In this document: piece after piece, positions 45,996 to 54,306 of the stretch
Layout of the letters: the number at the start of each line of letters is the position of its first letter
Numbering within the stretch: the stretch's first letter is position 1
Origin: Phycicoccus sp. Root101
GTDB taxonomy: Bacteria > Actinomycetota > Actinomycetes > Actinomycetales > Dermatophilaceae
Direction: 5' to 3'
Assembly: GCF_001426245.1 (NCBI RefSeq)
Contig: NZ_LMCM01000001.1
Location: 374,625 to 438,624 of the forward strand
Length of the DNA: 64,000 nucleotides
Made by a program: the position numbers and the translations under genes
The notes under the pieces: model-generated
Seen by the model: only the letters and a program-made list of their open reading frames with translations
What the model was told of the DNA's origin: nothing
Database searches by the model: none

Positions 45996-47156
45996 ATGGC
46001 TTCTCCCCTCGTCGCCCGCATGCACGGTTTCGGGACCACGATCTTCGCCGAGATGACCGCGCTCGCCACCGAGCACGGCGCGGTGAACCTCGGGCAGGGC
46101 TTCCCCGACACCGACGGTCCGCGCGAGATGCTCGACGCCGCCAAGGCCGCCATCGACGGCGGGCGCAACCAGTACCCGCCCGGCCCCGGCGTCCCCGAGC
46201 TGCTCGACGCCGTGGCGGCGCACCAGTCCCGGTTCTACGGCCTCGAGGTCGACCCGCGCTCGGAGGTGCTCGTCACCGTCGGTGCGACCGAGGCGATCGC
46301 CGCCACCATCCTGGCGCTGTGCGAGGTGGGCGACGAGGTGGTCACCTTCGAGCCCTACTACGACTCGTACGCCGCGTCGATCGCCCTCGCGGGAGCGGTG
46401 CGCCGTACCTCCGTGCTCCGGTTCCCGGACTTCGCCGTCGACGAGGCGTCGCTGCGCGCCGCGTTCTCGCCACGGACGCGGCTGGTCCTGCTCAACACCC
46501 CGCACAACCCGACCGGCAAGGTCTTCACCCGGGCCGAGCTCGACCTGATCTGTTCCCTGGCAAGGGAGTTCGACGCGTGGGTCGTCACCGACGAGGTCTA
46601 CGAGCACCTCGTGTTCGGGGACGCGGCGCACGTCCCGGTGGCGACGTTGCCGGGCATGCGCGAGCGCACGCTGACGATCTCCTCGGCGGGCAAGACGTTC
46701 TCGGCCACGGGCTGGAAGGTCGGCTGGGTGTCCGGTCCGGCGCAGGCGGTGGCGGCGGTGCGGACGGTCAAGCAGTTCCTCACCTTCGTCGGCTCGGGTC
46801 CCTTCCAGCCGGCCGCCGCCGTCGCCCTCGCCCTCGGCGACGAGGTGTATGCCGCGTTGTCCGGCTCGCTGGAGGCCAAGCGCGACCTGCTCGTGGCGGG
46901 GTTGCGGGGAGCCGGGCTCGAGGTGTCCGTGCCGGACGGGACGTACTTCGTCGTGGCCGATGCGGCACCGCTGGGGGCCACCGACGCCCTGGCGTTCTGC
47001 CGCGAGCTGCCCGCACGGGCCGGGGTCGTGGGTGTCCCGGTCTCGGTGTTCCACGATGACGTGGCGGCCGCCCGGACGTTGGTGCGGTTCGCGTTCTGCA
47101 AGCGGGACGAGGTGCTGGCAGAAGCGGTCCGGCGGCTCGCGGCCCTGCGGGACTGA
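45996..47156 (+). CDS. Class I/II PLP aminotransferase (DapC/kynurenine aminotransferase-like)
   Basis: 386 residues. AVNLGQGFPDTDGP and NQYPPGPGVPELLDAVAAHQ open the fold. VTVGATEAIAATILALCEVGDEVV follows, then NTPHNPTGKVF for PLP ring contacts and the PLP Lys in SSAGKTFSATGWKVGW near residue 240. These are the features of the DapC/YbdL/kynurenine aminotransferase I-gamma subgroup. In Actinobacteria such enzymes are often annotated N-succinyldiaminopimelate aminotransferase, but the substrate is not fixed by the motifs. A tandem repeat begins within its last codons. Confidence 0.88.
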   Translation: MASPLVARMHGFGTTIFAEMTALATEHGAVNLGQGFPDTDGPREMLDAAKAAIDGGRNQYPPGPGVPELLDAVAAHQSRFYGLEVDPRSEVLVTVGATEAIAATILALCEVGDEVVTFEPYYDSYAASIALAGAVRRTSVLRFPDFAVDEASLRAAFSPRTRLVLLNTPHNPTGKVFTRAELDLICSLAREFDAWVVTDEVYEHLVFGDAAHVPVATLPGMRERTLTISSAGKTFSATGWKVGWVSGPAQAVAAVRTVKQFLTFVGSGPFQPAAAVALALGDEVYAALSGSLEAKRDLLVAGLRGAGLEVSVPDGTYFVVADAAPLGATDALAFCRELPARAGVVGVPVSVFHDDVAAARTLVRFAFCKRDEVLAEAVRRLAALRD

Positions 47157-47307
47157 GCGGCCGCCCCCGGCGCTGCGGGACCGAGCAGCCGCTCGCGGTC
47201 CTGCGGGAACCGGTCAGCCGCTCGCGGTCCTGCGGGAACCGGGCAGCCGCTCGCGGTCCTGCGGGAACCGGGCAGCCGCTCGCGGCCCTGCGGGAACCGG
47301 GCAGCCG
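47128..47307. repeat. 29-bp tandem repeat across the aminotransferase stop codon
   Basis: Four near-identical units (at 47186, 47215, 47244 and 47273) share CAGCCGCTCGCGG followed by TCCTGCGGGAACCGGG. Two diverged units before them start at 47128 and 47157; the unit at 47128 covers the gene's last codons and its TGA stop. A further partial unit begins at 47302. All are spaced exactly 29 bp. They fill the space before the M23 gene. Confidence 0.85.
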
Positions 47308-47396
47308 TCCACAGGCGGGCCGTGCGTCCGCCCCGCGTCCACAAGCCGGCCGGACGGTGCTGGCCGTCCCCGCCTGCGGCGCGCACGGTCGAGGGC

Positions 47397-48011
47397 ATGA
47401 GATCGCTCGCCTCCGTCCTGCTGCTTGCCGCGGCCGCGGCCCTCGCCGTCACGACCGTGTCGACCGTGGTCGCTCCTGCCCGCACGTCCGTGGAGCCACC
47501 GCAGGTGGCGACAGGCGGCGCGCCCGCACCACCCGTGCACGACACCCACGCCGCGCTCGCCGCGCCCACCGGCGACGGGCCCGTCCCGCAGGTGGCTCCT
47601 CGGGGTCGGTGGATGTGGCCCCTGACGCCCCGCCCGAGCGTCGCACGACCCTTCGTGCGGCCCGCGACGACCTGGGGAGCCGGTCACCGGGGAGTCGACC
47701 TGACCAGCTCGCAGGGCAGTGCCGTGCGCGCCGTCGACGCCGGCGTCGTCGCGCACGTGGGGGTGGTCGCGGGACGCGGGACCGTGACGGTGCTGCACCG
47801 GTCGGGTCTGCGCTCCACCTACGAACCCGTGGACCCGGGCGTCGCCGTCGGTGACGAGGTCGGCCGGGGCCAGGTGATCGGCACGGTCTCGGCAGGAGGG
47901 CACTGCCTTCCCTCCACCTGCCTGCACCTGGGTGCCCTGCGGGGGACCCGCTACCTCGACCCGATGACCTTGCTGGGCGCCGCCCGCGTCAGGCTGCTGC
48001 CGCTGAGGTGA
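47397..48011 (+). CDS. Secreted LytM/M23-like protein, probably degenerate
   Basis: 204 residues. A signal-type hydrophobic start (LASVLLLAAAAALAVTTVS) leads to a Pro/Ala linker and an M23 domain with GAGHRGVDLTSSQGSAVRAVDAGVVAHVG (metal His and Asp). The second motif, normally HxH, reads TCLHLGALRG, so the first His is Cys. A protein of this type beside rpsB is usual in Actinobacteria. It binds or cuts peptidoglycan cross-links if active. CACGGT 7 nt before the ATG is a possible -10. Confidence 0.82.
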   Translation: MRSLASVLLLAAAAALAVTTVSTVVAPARTSVEPPQVATGGAPAPPVHDTHAALAAPTGDGPVPQVAPRGRWMWPLTPRPSVARPFVRPATTWGAGHRGVDLTSSQGSAVRAVDAGVVAHVGVVAGRGTVTVLHRSGLRSTYEPVDPGVAVGDEVGRGQVIGTVSAGGHCLPSTCLHLGALRGTRYLDPMTLLGAARVRLLPLR

Positions 48012-48030
48012 GTCGGCCGGGGCGTCGGCG

Positions 48031-48864
48031 TCAGGCGCCGCTGGGGTACGGCCAGGGTGTGCAGCCCTGCAGGCTCAACGTCTGCTGGACCATGACGGGA
48101 GCCCGGTCGCCCTTCGCGGGGCAGCTGCGGTGCTGGTGACCGAGCCCGTGGCCGACCTCGTGGTTGACCTGGTACTCGCGGTACCGGGCGACGTCGGTGC
48201 CGTAGCTGTCGTCGCCGAGGACCCAGCGCCGCAAGTTGAGGACGGACCGCTCGCCGTTCCAGCAGGACACCTGCGACAGCGTCTGCATCGGCGCGCAGAG
48301 CTTGTCGGTGAGGCCGGGACTGGCCAGCGTCACGCGGATGTCGACATGAGCGCCCTGCTTGGCCTCTGCAGGGGTGACGTTGACGAACCTGATGCCGTCG
48401 ACCTTCTGCCAACCGCGGCTGTCCAGCAGGACCGACTGGATCGTCGCCGCGACCGTCGTCGGGTCCACGCCGAGGCCACCCTCGATCTCGACGGTGTAGC
48501 GCACGGTGCGGCCGGAGGTGGCCGGCTTGACGGCCGGCACGGGGACGACGGTGATGGCGCCGGTGCCGTGCTGCGGGACGGACTTGGCGTCGGGTGCCGT
48601 GGTCTCCGTCGACGGGGACCCGTCCTCGGAGCTGGTCGTGGTGGTCGACGGCTTCGCGGTGGCGCGCGTCGTGGACGGAGCGGACGCCGAGGCCTTGACC
48701 GCCTGGACGGGAGCGGGGTCGTCCTTGGTCAGCTGACGGTAGGCGATGCTGCCGACCAGGACCAGGGCGATCGTCCCTGCGAGGGTGCGCCGCAGCCGCA
48801 CCTTCCGGCTGGCGCGCCGACGGTGGCTGCTGGGCCGCTGGGCGGCCGGGCCTGGGGTGCTCAC
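48031..48864 (-). CDS. DUF3152 matrixin-like metalloprotease, membrane anchored
   Basis: 277 residues. A basic start with one hydrophobic helix (TLAGTIALVLVGSIAY) is followed by a Ser/Thr/Ala linker to about residue 105. The C-terminal domain contains NHEVGHGLGHQHRSCP, the metzincin zinc motif HExxHxxGHxH, plus Cys residues that may pair. DUF3152 proteins are common in Actinobacteria; the substrates are unknown. A plausible -10 (GACAAT, 48943-48948) lies 79 nt upstream of the GTG. Confidence 0.85.
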   Translation of the reverse strand: MSTPGPAAQRPSSHRRRASRKVRLRRTLAGTIALVLVGSIAYRQLTKDDPAPVQAVKASASAPSTTRATAKPSTTTTSSEDGSPSTETTAPDAKSVPQHGTGAITVVPVPAVKPATSGRTVRYTVEIEGGLGVDPTTVAATIQSVLLDSRGWQKVDGIRFVNVTPAEAKQGAHVDIRVTLASPGLTDKLCAPMQTLSQVSCWNGERSVLNLRRWVLGDDSYGTDVARYREYQVNHEVGHGLGHQHRSCPAKGDRAPVMVQQTLSLQGCTPWPYPSGA

Positions 48865-49021
48865 GTGCTCGGTCCGGACCTCTCCTGGGGGATCGGTGGC
48901 AGGGGCGCCACCTGGTGGGGTGGCAGGTCACGACGGGACACCATTGTCGCCCCTGCACGCTCCGCGGGGTGGGACGGCACGCCCGAGCGGGCCGAAGGGG
49001 TGAACCTCGACTCGGTCGTCC

Positions 49022-49957
49022 TCATGCGCGCGGATGGGCCTGGCGGTAGGACTGCTTGAGGCGGTCGACCGACACGTGGGTGTAGATCTGCGTCGTGGCC
49101 AGGGACGCGTGCCCGAGCAGCTCCTGCACGAGCCGCAGGTCGGCGCCGCCCTCGAGCAGGTGCGTCGCCGCGCTGTGCCGCAGCCCGTGCGGGCCCACGT
49201 CGGGCGCATCCGGCACGTGGGCCAACAACGTGTGCACCGCGGAACGGATCTGACGGGGGTCGGCCCGGCGACCTCGGCGGCCGAGCAGCAGGGCGGGGCC
49301 GCTGTCCTGCGTCACCACCTGGGGTCGGCCGAGCTCCAGCCAGGCCACCACGGCGTCTCGGGCGGGGGCCCCGAACGGCACGGTGCGTTCCTTGCCGCCC
49401 TTGCCCATGACCCGGACGACTCCCCTGTCCAGGTCGACGTCGTCGACGTCGAGGGCAGTGAGCTCACCCACGCGGATCCCGCTGGCGTAGAGCAGCTCGA
49501 GGGCGGCGCGGTCGCGCAGGTGCAGCGCGTCCTGGTCGTCACTGGCCACGGCCGCGATGTCGAGCAGCGCGGTGGCATCGGCCTGGCGCAGGACCTCGGG
49601 CAGGTGGCCCCCGCGCTTGGGTGCCGCAAGGCGCAACGAGGGGTCGAGCGCGATCCGGCCGGTCCGGGTCGCCCACCCGAGGAAGGTGCGAGCGGCCGCC
49701 GACCGGCGCGCGATCGTGGCCCTGGCCGCCCCCGCCTGCGCCTGCGCCGCCAACCACGCCCTCAGGTCCTTCAAGGTGACGTCCGCGGGGCCGTCGATGC
49801 CGGCCTCCCCGAGGAAGCGGACGAGGGTGCGGACATCGCCGAGATAGGCCCGCACGGTGTGCTCCGAGCGCCCGCGCTCGCTGCGCAGGTGGCGCTCGAA
49901 GGAGGCGACGGCCTCCGCCCAGGCGTCCACGTCGTCCACCCCCTGTGCCTTTTCCAC
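49022..49957 (-). CDS. xerC: Tyrosine recombinase XerC
   Basis: 311 residues. The N-terminal SAM-like domain is [34 protein letters not shown]. The catalytic domain has the first Arg in [12 protein letters not shown], Lys in [27 protein letters not shown], and [15 protein letters not shown] with the nucleophile Tyr. This is the XerC/XerD class that resolves chromosome dimers at dif. GTG at 49957 gives the usual length; the longer in-frame start adds a non-conserved stretch. Its neighbour dprA is the usual one. Confidence 0.93.
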   Translation of the reverse strand: MEKAQGVDDVDAWAEAVASFERHLRSERGRSEHTVRAYLGDVRTLVRFLGEAGIDGPADVTLKDLRAWLAAQAQAGAARATIARRSAAARTFLGWATRTGRIALDPSLRLAAPKRGGHLPEVLRQADATALLDIAAVASDDQDALHLRDRAALELLYASGIRVGELTALDVDDVDLDRGVVRVMGKGGKERTVPFGAPARDAVVAWLELGRPQVVTQDSGPALLLGRRGRRADPRQIRSAVHTLLAHVPDAPDVGPHGLRHSAATHLLEGGADLRLVQELLGHASLATTQIYTHVSVDRLKQSYRQAHPRA

Positions 49958-50019
49958 GTCGCCACCGTCGCAAAGGCCCACGCCGTGCACAAGCCGCCAC
50001 CCCGCCGGACGCTCCACCA

Positions 50020-51138
50020 CTACGCGCGTGCGCGACGAGGCACGCGGCGGTACCCGTCCTCGTCGTGGCTCACGAGCCGGGTGAGCCCGAGCACCCCCAG
50101 CGCACCGACGACCTCGCCCTCGCTCATCCCGCAGAGCCTGGCCAGCCTGCTCGGCGTGGTGGAACTACCCACCCGCAGTGCGGCCAGGACCACCCGGTGG
50201 GAGGGGTCGAGGTCGTCGCCCGGGTCCTGCCGGCCGCGCTTCACCGGCGCGAGCTCCCCGATCGGACCCACCGCCTCGAGCACCTCGGCCGTGTCGGTGA
50301 CGAGCAGGGCGCCGTCGCGGATGAGCACGTGGCACCCGGCCGACACCGCTGACGTCACCGGCCCGGGTACCGCACAGACCACGCGCTGGTGCTCCAGGGC
50401 GGTCTTCGCCGTGTTGCGCGAACCCGAACGCAGCCCCGCCTCCACCACGACGGTGCCCCGGCTCATCGTCGCGATCACGCGGTTGCGGCTGAGGAACCGC
50501 CAGCGGGTCGGAGCCGAACCCGGTGGCACCTCGCTGACGACGGCTCCGGCGTCGGCGACCCGGGCCAGCAGTCCGGCGTGCCCGGCGGGGTACGGCCGGT
50601 CCACGCCGCCCGCGACGACCGCGACGGTCACCCCGTCGACGGCCAGGGCCCCCTCGTGGGCCGCGCCGTCGATGCCGTACGCAGCACCCGAGACCACCGT
50701 CCAGCCGCGCTCGGCCAGTCCGGCCGAGATCTCCTTGGCCTGGTGCAGGCCGTACCCCGACGCCGCCCTGGCGCCAACCACGGACACGCTGCGCTCGCAC
50801 ACCTCGTCCAGCTGCACCGGACCCCGGACCCACAGGCAGAACGGCGGGTTGGCGAGGAGGTCGAGCCCCGTCGGCCACTCGTCGTCGTCGGGCACGACGA
50901 TGCGGGCGCCCAGGGCGGCCGCGATCTCGAGGTCGCGCTCGACGTCGAGGTCCGGCACCCGCACCGCCATCTGCTGACCCAGGGTGCTCGAGGGATCCAC
51001 CCCGTGCAGCGCGGCCTCGGCGCCCACCGCCGAGATCAGCCTCGCGGCAGCCGGGTCGCCCGGCTCGACGAGGCGGGCCCAGGCGAGACGGGCCGCTCGA
51101 TCCCCGGACGGGATCCCGGCGAGCGCGAGCGGACTCAT
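50020..51138 (-). CDS. dprA: DNA-processing protein DprA
   Basis: 372 residues. The Rossmann-like DprA core has [48 protein letters not shown], then [14 protein letters not shown] and [37 protein letters not shown]-terminal winged-helix domain follows. DprA loads RecA on incoming single-stranded DNA, and in Actinobacteria its role is not clear. Start overlaps the comM stop by four bases. Confidence 0.95.
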   Translation of the reverse strand: MSPLALAGIPSGDRAARLAWARLVEPGDPAAARLISAVGAEAALHGVDPSSTLGQQMAVRVPDLDVERDLEIAAALGARIVVPDDDEWPTGLDLLANPPFCLWVRGPVQLDEVCERSVSVVGARAASGYGLHQAKEISAGLAERGWTVVSGAAYGIDGAAHEGALAVDGVTVAVVAGGVDRPYPAGHAGLLARVADAGAVVSEVPPGSAPTRWRFLSRNRVIATMSRGTVVVEAGLRSGSRNTAKTALEHQRVVCAVPGPVTSAVSAGCHVLIRDGALLVTDTAEVLEAVGPIGELAPVKRGRQDPGDDLDPSHRVVLAALRVGSSTTPSRLARLCGMSEGEVVGALGVLGLTRLVSHDEDGYRRVPRRARA

Positions 51139-52673
51139 GCCGCCACCGGTCCCTGGTTGCGCAGCGTGAGGGCCGTGCCGAGGTCGTCGCGGGTCGGGCT
51201 CGGTCGACCGGCCAGGTCGGCCACCGTCCAGCCCAGGCGCAGCACGCGGTCGTAGCCGCGGAGGGTGAGGTGGCCGCGGTCGAGGGCTCGGTCGAGGTCG
51301 GTGGTGATCGACCGGGGCAGCCGGCGCGGACCTCGGCGCAGGAAGGCTCCCGGCACCTGGCTGTTGAGCCGCCACGACGTGTCGCGCCACCGGTCGGCCT
51401 GCACCGCCCGGGCCCGGGCCACCCGCTCGGCGACCACCGCGCTGGACTCCCCCGGCGCGCTGCCGAGCGAGGAGAGGGTGACCGGCGGGACCTGGACCTG
51501 CAGGTCGACCCGGTCCAGCAGGGGTCCGGACAGCTTGGCGACGTAGGCGCGCTTGGCCATCGGGGTGCACGTGCACCCGATCCCCTTCCCGAACCCCAGA
51601 CCGCACGGGCAGGGGTTGGCCGCCATGACGAGCTGGAACCGGGCCGGGAAGCGCACCGCAGTCCGCGCCCGGGACACGACGACCTGCCCCGACTCCAGCG
51701 GCTGCCGCAGCGCCTGGAGCGCGCCGGTGCGGAACTCGGGGGCCTCGTCGAGGAAGAGGACGCCGTGGTGGGCCTGGGAGATCGAGCCCGGCCGCACGGC
51801 ACCGCTGCCGCCGCCGATGATCGCCGCCTGCGTCGCGCTGTGGTGCGGCGCGATGAACGGTGGCACGAACTCGACCCCGACCTCGGCGGCCTCGAGGCCG
51901 AGCAGGGACTTCACCGCCAGGACGTCGATCGACTGCTCCCGGGTCAGCCTCGGCAGGATCGAGACCAGCCGCTCGGCCAGCATCGTCTTCCCCGAGCCGG
52001 GCGGCCCGAGCAGGAACAGGTGGTGCCCGCCCGCAGCAGCCAGCTCGAGCGCCGTGCGGGCCTCGGGCTGACCGGCGACGTCGGCGAGGTCCGGGCCCGG
52101 CGCCTGCGGCGTCGCCGGTCGGGGCGCCGTGTCGGGGACCCCGAGCGCCAGGCGGTCGCCGCCGTCGCCGTAGGCGGTCACCAGGTCGTGCAGGTGGTCG
52201 ACGGCGTGCACCGCGATCTCGGGGACCAGCCGCGCCTCGGCGGCGTTGGCGACCGGCACGACGACGTCGCGGCAGCCGGCACGGGCGGCCGCGAGCACCG
52301 CGGGCAGGACGCCCCGCACCGCCCTGATGGTGCCGTCCAGCCCGAGCTCTCCGAGGTGGACGACCTCGCGGACCCGCGGTGCCGGGACCAGCCCCAGCGC
52401 CGCCAGCACCGCGACCGCGATCGGCAGGTCGAACCCGCTGCCGTTCTTGGGGATCGAGGCGGGCGACAGGTTGACGGTGAACCGCTCCTGGGCCAGGGAC
52501 CGGCCGATGCTCGCCGTCGCTGCCTTGACGCGGTTGGGCGACTGCGCGCACGCGGCGTCCGGGAGCCCACCCAGCATGAACGCCGGCAACCCACCGGACC
52601 GGTGCGCCTCGACGTCCACCACCGTGCCGACCAGCCCTTCGAGCGCCACCGACCGGGTGCGCCCGAAGGTCAT
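51135..52673 (-). CDS. comM: ComM/YifB Mg-chelatase-type AAA+ ATPase
   Basis: 512 residues. The N-terminal Lon-protease-like ChlI domain (VALEGLVGTVVDVEAHRSGGLPAFMLGGLPDAA, then NLSPASIPKNGSGFDLPIAVAVL) precedes the AAA+ core. Walker A is GPPGSGKTMLAERL near 230, with Walker B VLFLDEAPEF. CPCGLGFGKGIGCTCTP carries conserved Cys. In transformable bacteria ComM is a branch-migration helicase. Overlaps yraN and dprA by four bases each. Confidence 0.95.
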   Translation of the reverse strand: MTFGRTRSVALEGLVGTVVDVEAHRSGGLPAFMLGGLPDAACAQSPNRVKAATASIGRSLAQERFTVNLSPASIPKNGSGFDLPIAVAVLAALGLVPAPRVREVVHLGELGLDGTIRAVRGVLPAVLAAARAGCRDVVVPVANAAEARLVPEIAVHAVDHLHDLVTAYGDGGDRLALGVPDTAPRPATPQAPGPDLADVAGQPEARTALELAAAGGHHLFLLGPPGSGKTMLAERLVSILPRLTREQSIDVLAVKSLLGLEAAEVGVEFVPPFIAPHHSATQAAIIGGGSGAVRPGSISQAHHGVLFLDEAPEFRTGALQALRQPLESGQVVVSRARTAVRFPARFQLVMAANPCPCGLGFGKGIGCTCTPMAKRAYVAKLSGPLLDRVDLQVQVPPVTLSSLGSAPGESSAVVAERVARARAVQADRWRDTSWRLNSQVPGAFLRRGPRRLPRSITTDLDRALDRGHLTLRGYDRVLRLGWTVADLAGRPSPTRDDLGTALTLRNQGPVAA

Positions 52674-53056
52674 GACCCGACCCCCACCAGGTGCCGCAGC
52701 TGGGCCCGCCCCGCCTGCGGTCGCAGGATCCCGATGACGTCGATCCGCACCCGGCCGGCGCGCTCGTCGTGGCACTGGAGCCAGGCCGCCACCAGCCGTC
52801 GCAGCCGGGCGGCCTTGCGGTGGTCCACCGCCTCGATCGCTCCCCCGAAGCGCTCGGTCGTGCGCGTCTTGACCTCGCAGAAGACCAGGCAGTCGCCGTC
52901 ACGGGCGACGAGGTCGATCTCGCCGTGCGCGCACCGCCAGTTGCGGTCCACCACCCGCCACCCCTGCTCGGTGAGGTACCTCGCAGCGAGCTCCTCGCCA
53001 TACCTCCCCAGGATCCTGCGTGGATCGTCACCCGGCTGGGCCGTCGTCTCTGGCAT
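52670..53056 (-). CDS. yraN: YraN/UPF0102 family nuclease-fold protein
   Basis: 128 residues. LGRYGEELAARYLTEQGWRVVDRNWRCAHGEIDLVARDGDCLVFCEVKTRTTERFG is the signature of the UPF0102 endonuclease-like fold, with the Asp and E-x-K metal residues. Biochemical role unknown; always found near rnhB and comM. Start overlaps nothing; the stop overlaps the comM start by four bases. Confidence 0.93.
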   Translation of the reverse strand: MPETTAQPGDDPRRILGRYGEELAARYLTEQGWRVVDRNWRCAHGEIDLVARDGDCLVFCEVKTRTTERFGGAIEAVDHRKAARLRRLVAAWLQCHDERAGRVRIDVIGILRPQAGRAQLRHLVGVGS

Positions 53057-53161
53057 GGCCCCAGCAAAGCCGGGGGCGGACCGTGGGACGAGCCGCGGCC
53101 ACCCGCCCTGTGGACGGGGCGCGCTGGAGCGCGCGGCTGTGGACGGCGAGCCGACGGGGAC

Positions 53162-53479
53162 CTAGAAGCCGGAGTCCTTCGGGAGCTCCAGCTCGCTCTT
53201 GGCGAGCTCCTCGACGTTGACGTCCTTGAACGTCACCACGCGCACCTGCTTGGCGAACCGGGCAGGACGGTAGATGTCCCAGACCCAGGCGTCCTGCATC
53301 GTCACGTCGAAGTAGACCTCGCCGCCGTCGCTGCGGACCTTCACGTCGACGGAGTTGCACAGGTAGAAGCGTCGCTCGGTCTCCACGACGTGCGAGAACA
53401 GGCCGACGACGTCGCGGTACTCGCGGTAGAGCGCGAGCTCCATCTCGCTCTCGTACTTCTCGAGGTCCTCAGAACTCAT
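53162..53479 (-). CDS. DUF2469 family protein
   Basis: 105 residues. [25 protein letters not shown] and [20 protein letters not shown], then [27 protein letters not shown], match the highly conserved actinobacterial DUF2469 family that sits between rnhB and yraN. Function unknown. Its start overlaps the rnhB stop by four bases. Confidence 0.92.
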   Translation of the reverse strand: MSSEDLEKYESEMELALYREYRDVVGLFSHVVETERRFYLCNSVDVKVRSDGGEVYFDVTMQDAWVWDIYRPARFAKQVRVVTFKDVNVEELAKSELELPKDSGF

Positions 53480-54303
53480 CGCCTGCTCATCTCCGGTTCG
53501 TGCGCGGTCGCGGTCGTGCTGTCCTCGCCATCATGGTCGGTGACCGGCTCCGGGTCACGCTCGACCCCGGGAAGTCGCTCGGGAAGTCGCTCGGGAAGTC
53601 GCTCGGGAAGTCGGCCGGGAAGTCGCCATGAACGACGGTGCAGCACGCTGGCGCCGTGGGTCTCGAGGGCAGCCATGTGCTCCGGCGCGGCATAGCCCTT
53701 GTTGACCTCCCAGCCGTAGACGGGGTGGTCGGGGGCGTGCGCGACCATGATGGCGTCGCGCTCGACCTTGGCGAGGACGGAGGCCGCGGCCACCGACGAG
53801 CACTTCAGGTCGGCCTTGATCATCGTGGTGACCGGCGGGGTGACGGGGGTGCCGCCGTCCGCGAAGGCGAACAGTCCCACCTCGTCCGGCGAGGTCAGCC
53901 AGTCGTGGTTGCCGTCGAGGATGACCAGGTCGGGGCGGACGTCCACCGCGGCGAGCGCACGGCAGCCGGCCAGCCGCAGGGCTGCGATGATCCCGATCTC
54001 GTCGATCTCGGCGGGCGAGGCGTGACCGACGGCGTACGCCAGGCACCAGCGCTGGATGCGCGGCACCATGGCGACCCGTGCCGCCGGGGTGAGCAGCTTG
54101 GAGTCCTTGACCCCGGTCGGTGCGCTGCGGCTGGTCTCGTCGATGAGGACGACCCCGACCGTCACCGGTCCGGCGAGCGCTCCCCGGCCGACCTCGTCCA
54201 TCCCGGCGAGGACCCGGTGCCCGTCACGCTGCAGTGCGCGTTCGACCCGCAGGCTGGGCTTGCGGCTCCCGGTCCGCGCAGCGACTCGTCGTGGTGCCGG
54301 CAC
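53476..54303 (-). CDS. rnhB: Ribonuclease HII with repetitive C-terminal tail
   Basis: 275 residues. Active-site motifs: [14 protein letters not shown] near residue 34, [22 protein letters not shown] and [22 protein letters not shown] with the conserved acidic residues. RNase HII removes ribonucleotides from DNA. After the usual end (about residue 227) the protein continues through four to five copies of a RLPE/RLPG unit encoded by a 12-bp tandem repeat, then an acidic tail. The tail is not part of the RNase HII fold. Confidence 0.94.
   Translation of the reverse strand: MPAPRRVAARTGSRKPSLRVERALQRDGHRVLAGMDEVGRGALAGPVTVGVVLIDETSRSAPTGVKDSKLLTPAARVAMVPRIQRWCLAYAVGHASPAEIDEIGIIAALRLAGCRALAAVDVRPDLVILDGNHDWLTSPDEVGLFAFADGGTPVTPPVTTMIKADLKCSSVAAASVLAKVERDAIMVAHAPDHPVYGWEVNKGYAAPEHMAALETHGASVLHRRSWRLPGRLPERLPERLPERLPGVERDPEPVTDHDGEDSTTATAHEPEMSRR
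53569..53628. repeat. 12-bp tandem repeat inside rnhB
   Basis: GGGAAGTCGCTC (plus-strand reading) occurs at 53569, 53581 and 53593, with diverged copies at 53605 and 53617. On the coding strand it gives repeated Arg-Leu-Pro-Glu/Gly. The period is a multiple of three, so copy-number change keeps the frame. Confidence 0.85.
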
Positions 54304-54306
54304 AGC

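Noticed and set aside
47157-47307. Tandem 29-bp repeats considered as a CRISPR array
   Set aside because: The units abut each other with no unique spacers and no cas genes are near.
50020-53067. A single minus-strand frame joining yraN-, comM- and dprA-region sequence into about 1000 codons
   Set aside because: Only the last third reads as DprA; the upstream part is the wrong frame of comM and yraN. Real starts with four-base overlaps separate the genes.
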